DNA of 27,709 bases from JBKHYG01 sp046565595. GTDB lineage: Bacteria; Actinomycetota; AC-67. The stretch lies in the NCBI GenBank assembly GCA_046565595.1, contig JBKHYG010000011.1, forward strand, positions 1 to 27,709, written 5' to 3'. Positions 22,918 through 27,709 of this stretch are shown piece after piece (the stretch's first letter is position 1; every line of letters begins with the position of its first letter). A model generated the notes under the pieces. It saw only the letters and a program-made list of their open reading frames with translations, searched no databases and was not told the origin of the DNA. The position numbers and the translations under genes were made by a program.

Positions 22918-23469
22918 CTATGCCACGGCGCCGACGCCGGCGAGGGTTCGGATCACGCGTCCGTTCGAGCCGGTGGCGCCGCGTGCGAAGATCGTCGCCC
23001 CGGGCTGGAACACGGCATTGGCCTCCCACAGCAGGCTCAGGACCCCCGAGGGATATGGAGCCCCGTAGCCGCTCACGGTCGCGCTGAACGAGACCGGACA
23101 GCTGGTCGCGGTGGAATCGACCGAGATGGTCTGGAAGTTGTCTGAGACGATGCCGGGGGTGGTCGCCGAGCACAGCGTCCCGCCGGGGATATCACAGCCA
23201 GAGTCTCCACATATCTTGACCAGGTACGCGCGTTCGTTGGCGTTGAAGACCAGCAGTCCGCTCGGGTTCATCAGGTCGCCGATCCCAGCTACGGCGCGCT
23301 CCCGATAGGTGACTCGAACCAGGTAGGTCGTCGTGTCCTGCAGGAACCTGCCGTTGATCTCGACGCCTCGAGACAGCGACGCTGTCGGGCCTGCGGAGGC
23401 AGGGATGCTGGGCATCAAGATCCCAAGCATCATCGCGGCCGCGGCCAGCCGGATGGTTTTCACGCGCAT
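22918..23469 (-). CDS. Secreted four-cysteine protein, paralogue 2
   Basis: A 183-residue protein. The start ATG 23469 begins a signal peptide (MRVKTIRLAAAAMMLGILMPSIPASA) and lies 7 bases after TAGTGT; the frame is open further upstream, but only inside non-coding or neighbouring sequence. The mature domain matches the next upstream gene across its length: EINGRF, the YLVRVTYRERAVAGIGD segment, ICGDSGC, LCSAT, VDSTATSCPVSF, FQPGATIFARGATGSNGRVIRTL. Four conserved Cys suggest two disulfides. No catalytic motif is evident. A structural or adhesive surface role is possible. Confidence 0.82.
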   Translation of the reverse strand: MRVKTIRLAAAAMMLGILMPSIPASAGPTASLSRGVEINGRFLQDTTTYLVRVTYRERAVAGIGDLMNPSGLLVFNANERAYLVKICGDSGCDIPGGTLCSATTPGIVSDNFQTISVDSTATSCPVSFSATVSGYGAPYPSGVLSLLWEANAVFQPGATIFARGATGSNGRVIRTLAGVGAVA

Positions 23470-23476
23470 CGATTCG

Positions 23477-23482
23477 ACACTA
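23477..23482 (-). promoter_or_regulatory. -10 box of secreted paralogue 2
   Basis: TAGTGT on the minus strand, 7 bases before the ATG at 23469, at leaderless spacing. Confidence 0.45.
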
Positions 23483-23504
23483 GAGGCTCGGATGCCTGCC
23501 AGGA

Positions 23505-24059
23505 TCAACCAGGTAGGACCTGGGCGCTGACCCCGATGAGGGTCCGGATCGCCTTCCCGTTGGAGCCGGTGGCCGGACGGCCGTAAACGGTCGCTCCTGG
23601 CTGGAAGGCTGCGGTTGTCTCTAACACCAGGCTGACCGCCCCTATGGGCTTGGGGATCGCATAGCCGTTGACGGTCGCTTCGAAGGCCAGAGGGCAAGCC
23701 GTCGCGGTGGAGTCGACCGTGATCAGGCCGCCCCCATCGGTGATCGTGCCGCTGGCTTTCGTCTCACACAGGATGGTCAGAGGCGAGAGCGAACAACCGC
23801 TGGCCTTGCAGATCTGTACCGTCCAGGTCTCTTCGTTCGGGTTCGCTGCGAAGAGCCCACCGAACGGGTTGCTGGGATCTCCGATCGAGGCCACCACGCG
23901 GGTCCGGTAGATGGTTCGCACCGTATAGGTGTTGGCCCCTTCCTTCATCTTGCCGGTGATCTCGATCTGACGGGTCACCGCGGCGCTCGGGCCAGCCTGG
24001 ACGGCCTGGGTTGAAAGGACGGCCAGGGCGACGATGATGAGGGCGAGGATCTTGCGCAT
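23505..24059 (-). CDS. Secreted four-cysteine protein, paralogue 1
   Basis: A 184-residue protein with a signal peptide (MRKILALIIVALAVLSTQAVQA) and a beta-rich mature domain: RQIEITGKM, TYTVRTIYRTRVVASIGDPSNP, QICKASGC, ILCET, ITVDSTATACPLAFEATVNGY, FQPGATVYGRPATGSNGKAIRTLIGV. It is clearly the sister of the gene ending at 22918, from a tandem duplication. There is no ribosome site and no obvious -10 box. It diverges from rnpB, with about 100 bases between them. Confidence 0.83.
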   Translation of the reverse strand: MRKILALIIVALAVLSTQAVQAGPSAAVTRQIEITGKMKEGANTYTVRTIYRTRVVASIGDPSNPFGGLFAANPNEETWTVQICKASGCSLSPLTILCETKASGTITDGGGLITVDSTATACPLAFEATVNGYAIPKPIGAVSLVLETTAAFQPGATVYGRPATGSNGKAIRTLIGVSAQVLPG

Positions 24060-24148
24060 GGTGGTTCTGGGGGAAGGTTTCTCGGCCCTTGGCCTGGGTG
24101 CCTGCCCAGCGGGACGGGACAGGTCGGTCGTCGCGGCCGAACCGGCAG

Positions 24149-24154
24149 TATCCT
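24149..24154 (+). promoter_or_regulatory. -10 box of rnpB
   Basis: TATCCT ends 7 bases before the first base of the P1 helix (24162), so transcription should start at about 24161. No convincing -35 is seen. Confidence 0.5.
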
Positions 24155-24160
24155 GCGAAT

Positions 24161-24527
24161 CGGCAAGTCAGCCAGGCGACCGCGTCGGACCTCTGGTCCG
24201 CCGAGGAAAGTCGGGACTCCGTAGGGCAACGCGGTGGGTAACTCCCACCTGGGGTGACCCAGAGATAGCGCCACAGGAATCACACCGCCAGCGGCCCGGG
24301 CGACCGGGTGCGGGCAAGGATGGAACGGTGGGGTAAGAGCCCACCAGCATCCCGGGTGACCGGGATGGCTCGGCAAGCCTCGCGTGGAGCAAGGTCAAGC
24401 AGGGAGCGGGCGGCCCGTCCGATGCTCCCGGGTAGACCGCTTGAGGGCGTCGGCAACGGCGCCCCTAGATGGATGGTCGCCCCCGGCCTGGCCGGGACAG
24501 GATCCCGCTTATCGGCTGACTTGCCGC
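24161..24527 (+). ncRNA. rnpB: RNase P RNA, bacterial class A
   Basis: This is the catalytic RNA that trims tRNA 5' leaders. P1 is a perfect 12-bp helix, GGCAAGTCAGCC (24162-24173) with GGCTGACTTGCC (24514-24525). Conserved blocks follow in order: GAGGAAAGTCGGGACTCC (24203-24220), CCACAGGAATCACACCGCC, GGAACGGTGGGGTAAGAGC, GGAGCAAGGTCAAG, the CTAGATGGATGGTCGCC region, and GACAGGATCCCGCTTATCGG (about 24496-24515). The P4 strands AAG(T)CGGGA and TCCCGCTT pair fully but differ from the usual AAG(T)CCGG/CCGGCTT. The 3' end is set by P1 and is approximate. Shortened copies of its 3' end follow. Confidence 0.95.
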
Positions 24528-24578
24528 GCCCTGGCGCCCTGACCTGCCGAGCCTCGGCGCCCTGACTTGCCGAGCCTC
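24510..24578 (+). repeat. 23-bp tandem copies of the rnpB 3' end
   Basis: Two 23-bp units at 24533-24555 and 24556-24578 differ at one base. The last 23 bases over the rnpB end (24510-24532) fit the same period, with CTGACTTGCCGCGCC against CTGACCTGCCGAGCC and CTGACTTGCCGAGCC. So the rnpB 3' P1 strand appears to have been copied twice downstream. The bases up to 24646 hold nothing else that I can support. Confidence 0.8.
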
Positions 24579-24646
24579 CATGCGCTGGCGCCCATCGACC
24601 GGGTCTGTCTCGGTCGGGGCTCCGAGGGGATGTACCACCCGCCGCG

Positions 24647-24652
24647 TAGGGT
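24647..24652 (+). promoter_or_regulatory. -10 box of uvrD2 (leaderless)
   Basis: TAGGGT followed by 8 bases and then ATG 24661. No ribosome site is present. Confidence 0.5.
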
Positions 24653-24660
24653 CATCGCCG

Positions 24661-26592
24661 ATGGGGGAGACGGCTGACATCTTCGCGGGGCTAAACGAGG
24701 CGCAACTCGAGGCTGTGCAGACGCCTCGAGGGCCGGTGGCGATCATCGCTGGTGCCGGTACCGGCAAGACCACGACGATCACACGTCGGATCGCACACCA
24801 GATCTCGACGCAGGCTTTCGATCCTCGACAGATCCTCGCGGTCACCTTCTCTAAGAAGGCCGCCACGGAACTAGGAGACCGGCTCCGTGATCTGGGTGTC
24901 CCGTCGGTGCGCGCGATGACATTCCATGCTGAGGCTCTCGCGCAGTTTCGGCGGTTCGTCGACGAAGAGACCCAGATCATCTCTTCCAAGGCGATGGTGC
25001 TTCACGGGCTCGTGAAGCGGCTACCCAAGCCGTACCGGTTCATGGCCTTGCGGGACCTGGCCACCGAGATCGAGTGGGCGAAGAACCGGCGCATCTCGCA
25101 GAAGGACTACGAGACCGCCGTTGGAGACCGCAAGACTCCGATCCCCGCGGACATGATGATGCGGCTGTACCGGGATTATCAGAAGGCTCTGCGCTCACGG
25201 AAGGCGATGGACTTCGAGGACCTGCTGGAACAGTTGCTACGCCACCTCTCCGAGAACGACCGAGATCTCGGCATCGTCCGTGGCCGGTATCGATCCTTCA
25301 CCGTCGATGAGTACCAGGATGTGAACCTGCTTCAAGAGTCGCTTTTGCGGGAGTGGGTGGGTGCGCGCGACGATCTGTGTGTGGTGGGCGACGACTACCA
25401 GAGCATCTACGGGTTCACCGGCGCCAGCCCGAAGTACCTGTTGGACTTCGAACGCCGGTATCCGAACGCTCATGTCTTCACGCTGACCGAGAACCACCGC
25501 TCGACACCTCAGATCCTGCAGCTCGCCAACCTGCTGGTCCCTTCCCTCGGAGGCAGCAGCAAGCGTCTGGTCCCGACCCTTCCGGCGGGTCCGGAGGCGC
25601 TGGTACGACGCTTCTCCTCGGGCGAAGACGAGACCGAGGCGATCGTCGCCAAGATCCAAGGACTCCTAGAAGCCGGCACGCCGGCTCACCAGATCGCGAT
25701 CCTGGTGCGGATCAATGCTCGCACCGAACCTTTCGAAGAGGCTCTCTCGGCGGCACGCATCCCGTATCAGGTGAGGGATGGCTCGTTCCTTCGGCGTCCG
25801 GCCGCACGCGGCTTCCTGGCCGGTGCTCGCAGGTATCGGGATCCGGCCGTCGTTGAGTCGGTCCAGGCGATCACAGATGCCCTCGGGTTCGATCCCAAAC
25901 CCGACGACGACTTGCCCGACGAGGAAGCGACCCGACAGCAGGATCTCTCGCGGCTTCGGGTCTTGGCGGGATCCAGCACGGCGCCCACCTTGGAGGACTT
26001 CGTCGCTGAGTTACGAGCCCGGTTCGATTCCGACCAGGATGGAGTGGGCGTGGTGCTGATGACGCTGCACCGGTCCAAGGGCCTCGAGTTCGACGCGGTC
26101 TTCCTACCGAGACTCGAGGAGGGCGAATTGCCGATCCGGCATGCCAAGACCGCAGAAGATGTGGCTGAGGAACGCCGTCTCTTCTATGTCGGACTGACCA
26201 GAGCCCGGCGGCACCTATGGGTATCGATGGCCCGCAGCCGACCGGACGAGCGACGCAGCAAGAGCGCTCCCAGCAGGTTCCTGGACGAGGTTTCTCCTCC
26301 AGCGATCAAGGTGGGAACGATCAAACGGACGGTCAGCCCGCCCGCGGTCCAGCAGATCCCCGATTCCGATCCGTTGTTCCAGGCTCTGAGGACCTGGCGG
26401 CGCGACACCGCTGCCGAAGCCAAGATGCCGGCCTACATCGTCTTCACCGACGCGACCCTGAAGGACATCGCTAGGCACCGACCCAAGGACCGCGACGGCC
26501 TGAGGGCGATATCGGGCGTCGGACCGCTGAAGATGCGCCGCTACGGCGAGCAGGTCTTGGGGATCCTGGCGGACCACGCCTGTCGAACCTGA
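24661..26592 (+). CDS. uvrD2: UvrD2-like superfamily 1 DNA helicase with HRDC domain
   Basis: A 643-residue SF1A helicase for DNA repair. Motif I is GAGTGKTTT (Lys36), Ia TFSKKAA, then motif II VDEYQDVN, III GDDYQSIYGFTGA, IV NHRST, V MTLHRSKGLEFDAVF and VI YVGLTRARRHLW. An HRDC domain ends the protein (about 565-640: FTDATLKDIARHRPKDRDGLRAISGVGPLKMRRYGEQVL). This plan fits mycobacterial UvrD2, but that protein (700 residues) has a CxxC-CxxC zinc motif between the helicase and HRDC parts. Here the linker (about 520-560) has no Cys at all. ATG 24661 is chosen for its leaderless -10 box and because the N terminus then matches the family; the open frame begins earlier at 24580 in repeat DNA. Confidence 0.9.
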   Translation: MGETADIFAGLNEAQLEAVQTPRGPVAIIAGAGTGKTTTITRRIAHQISTQAFDPRQILAVTFSKKAATELGDRLRDLGVPSVRAMTFHAEALAQFRRFVDEETQIISSKAMVLHGLVKRLPKPYRFMALRDLATEIEWAKNRRISQKDYETAVGDRKTPIPADMMMRLYRDYQKALRSRKAMDFEDLLEQLLRHLSENDRDLGIVRGRYRSFTVDEYQDVNLLQESLLREWVGARDDLCVVGDDYQSIYGFTGASPKYLLDFERRYPNAHVFTLTENHRSTPQILQLANLLVPSLGGSSKRLVPTLPAGPEALVRRFSSGEDETEAIVAKIQGLLEAGTPAHQIAILVRINARTEPFEEALSAARIPYQVRDGSFLRRPAARGFLAGARRYRDPAVVESVQAITDALGFDPKPDDDLPDEEATRQQDLSRLRVLAGSSTAPTLEDFVAELRARFDSDQDGVGVVLMTLHRSKGLEFDAVFLPRLEEGELPIRHAKTAEDVAEERRLFYVGLTRARRHLWVSMARSRPDERRSKSAPSRFLDEVSPPAIKVGTIKRTVSPPAVQQIPDSDPLFQALRTWRRDTAAEAKMPAYIVFTDATLKDIARHRPKDRDGLRAISGVGPLKMRRYGEQVLGILADHACRT

Positions 26593-26631
26593 CCTGCGGG
26601 CGGCACACACCTGTCGAACCTGACCTGCGGG
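26579..26631. repeat. 22-bp direct duplication of the uvrD2 3' end
   Basis: The segment 26579-26600, containing the last codons and TGA of uvrD2, recurs exactly at 26610-26631, a period of 31 bases. Both hold CTGTCGAACCTGACCTGCGG; four further bases upstream match with one mismatch. Confidence 0.9.
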
Positions 26632-26655
26632 AGTCGGGATGTCCCACCCCAGCGG

Positions 26656-26661
26656 TAATGT
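26656..26661 (+). promoter_or_regulatory. Possible -10 box of the AdnA-like gene
   Basis: TAATGT, followed by the small inverted repeat GTGCA/TGCAC (26662-26675 region). It would give a leader of about 33 bases with the ribosome site AGGGAGAG before ATG 26701. Confidence 0.35.
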
Positions 26662-26700
26662 GTGCATCGTTGCACTAGTCGCTAGGGAGAGAGATTGATA

Positions 26701-27709
26701 TGGATGGGGCTTGCCCTGTTCGCGCCTTGGTCGGTCCGGCCGGAACCGGCAAGACGACGCGCCTGAAAGACATGGCCGTCGAACTCGTGAACACGCAGGA
26801 TCTGGGGGTCTGTCTGATCGCCCGGGACGCTCGGACCGCCAGCGCATGGCGTACCGAACTCTTCGAGCGGGTCGGCGCGAGCGACCGGCTGACGGTCACG
26901 ACCTTCCACGCGTTGGCGCTATCGATCCTGCGCAGAGGCTGGAGACTGCTCGGACACTCTGAGCCGCCTGGATTGTTGAGCGGCCCTGAACAGTTCGGGC
27001 TGGTGAAGGCTCTGCTCGATTCGCCAGAGGAACGCGACCACTGGGATCGTTTCGGTCGGGCTCGAGCCCTGAAGGGTTTCGCCAACGAGCTCCGCGAATT
27101 CATCCTCCGTGTCCAAGACGCAGACGAGAGTCCAGACAGCCTGAGCGAACGGGCCCGTCTCGCCCGTCGCGACGACCTGCTGGAAGCAGCTCGCTTCTTC
27201 CGCCGCTACCTCGATGTTCTGGATGATCGAGGCATGGTCGATCATGCCAACGCGATCTGCCAAGCCACGACGCTGCTGACACCGAACGACGCCGATGACC
27301 CGAACGCAGCGACCGCACGGCTGCACCTGATCGATCAACTCGGTCAGCAGGCCAGCCACCTGCTGGTCGATGATGCACACGCGGCGAGCCTCGCGATGTT
27401 GAACCTGACGCATCGCCTTGCGCGACGCTCGGCGTCGCTGACCGTGGCTATCGATCCCGAAGCACCTTCCTACTCGTTCCGAGGAGCAGCGACCGATCCG
27501 TTGGATGCTTTCAGGCGCCTGTTCCCCGAGGTCGAGGTCGAATCGCTAGCGCAGAAGTTACGGGCGACGCCAGAGGTCCGAGCCGTACGGTACCTTCACG
27601 CGGCCGACGAGCTGGATGGCCTGGTCGCAGACATCGCCACCGCCCATCTCGCCTCTGGCGTAGACCTGTCTGAGATCGCTGTGATCGTTCGCCGTCTCGG
27701 ACAACGATC
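26701..27709 (+). CDS. AdnA/AdnB-like RecB-family helicase-nuclease subunit, N-terminal part (cut by window end)
   Basis: 336 codons are open to the end of the window. The start ATG 26701 has AGGGAGAG about 8 bases upstream. Motif I is VGPAGTGKTT (Lys18), Ia-like TTFHALALSILRR, and the middle has LLSGPEQFGLVKALL and KGFANELREFILRV, resembling mycobacterial AdnA/AdnB, which resect double-strand breaks. Motif II reads HLLVDDAHAAS instead of VDEAQD, and motif III reads AIDPEAPSYSFRGA, without the usual DxxQ Gln. So this motor may be weak or inactive, as reported for one AdnAB subunit. The C-terminal nuclease domain, if any, lies outside. Proximity to uvrD2 fits the mycobacterial neighbourhood. 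A stand-alone UvrD-like helicase is the alternative. Confidence 0.8.

Noticed and set aside
26579..26700. TCGAAC in the uvrD2 tail considered as part of an SOS (LexA) box for the repair genes
   Set aside because: The second half GTTCGA is missing at the needed spacing, and the motif belongs to the duplicated gene end.
1..27709. Insertion sequences, prophage genes, CRISPR arrays or toxin-antitoxin pairs
   Set aside because: None seen: no transposase, integrase, cas or phage motifs, and the only repeats are the short tandem ones listed.

Overview
The window is high-G+C, densely packed bacterial DNA, most likely from a member of the Actinomycetota, possibly an uncultured or poorly studied lineage. 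The phylum call rests on gene content: an AhpE-type peroxiredoxin, a UvrD2-type helicase with a C-terminal HRDC domain next to an AdnA/RecB-like gene, a zinc-ribbon gene followed by rnhA (the Rv2229c-Rv2228c order of mycobacteria), and many start codons only 6-9 bases after a TANNNT -10 box, which suggests leaderless mRNAs. I cannot place it below phylum.

Layout. A tRNA-Arg(UCU) opens the window. A pyruvate oxidase-like ThDP enzyme (minus) diverges from a membrane-anchored SGNH hydrolase (plus), which is followed by a small secreted protein. From 3.5 to 11.4 kb lies a nearly complete classical menaquinone pathway in three transcription units: menE (minus), menB-menA-menC-menD (plus, overlapping or abutting) and merR-menG-menF (minus, overlapping). 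Only menH and a dedicated DHNA-CoA thioesterase are not seen. A secreted subtilase, gpsA plus a GMC oxidoreductase, ahpE, tRNA-Val(UAC), oligopeptidase B, a lipoprotein, bioB-zinc ribbon-rnhA, three secreted paralogues, the RNase P RNA, uvrD2 and the start of an AdnA-like gene fill the rest.

The most notable signal is a candidate menaquinone regulon. A 27-bp dyad directly abuts the start codon of merR, and a second copy (21 of 27 bases alike) lies between menE and menB. The encoded MerR protein appears to have two MerR-type helix-turn-helix domains and shares an operon with menG and menF. It is therefore a plausible autoregulator that links all three men transcription units.

Two other patterns stand out. 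Several genes carry short direct duplications of their own 3' ends, covering or touching the stop codon or RNA end: the GMC oxidoreductase, uvrD2, rnpB, the subtilase, and the array abutting menE. MenE itself stops before the usual catalytic lysine motif, exactly where its repeat array begins. RNase P RNA shows apparent compensatory changes in the normally near-invariant P4 helix. All functional statements come from reading motifs by eye; no database search was run.
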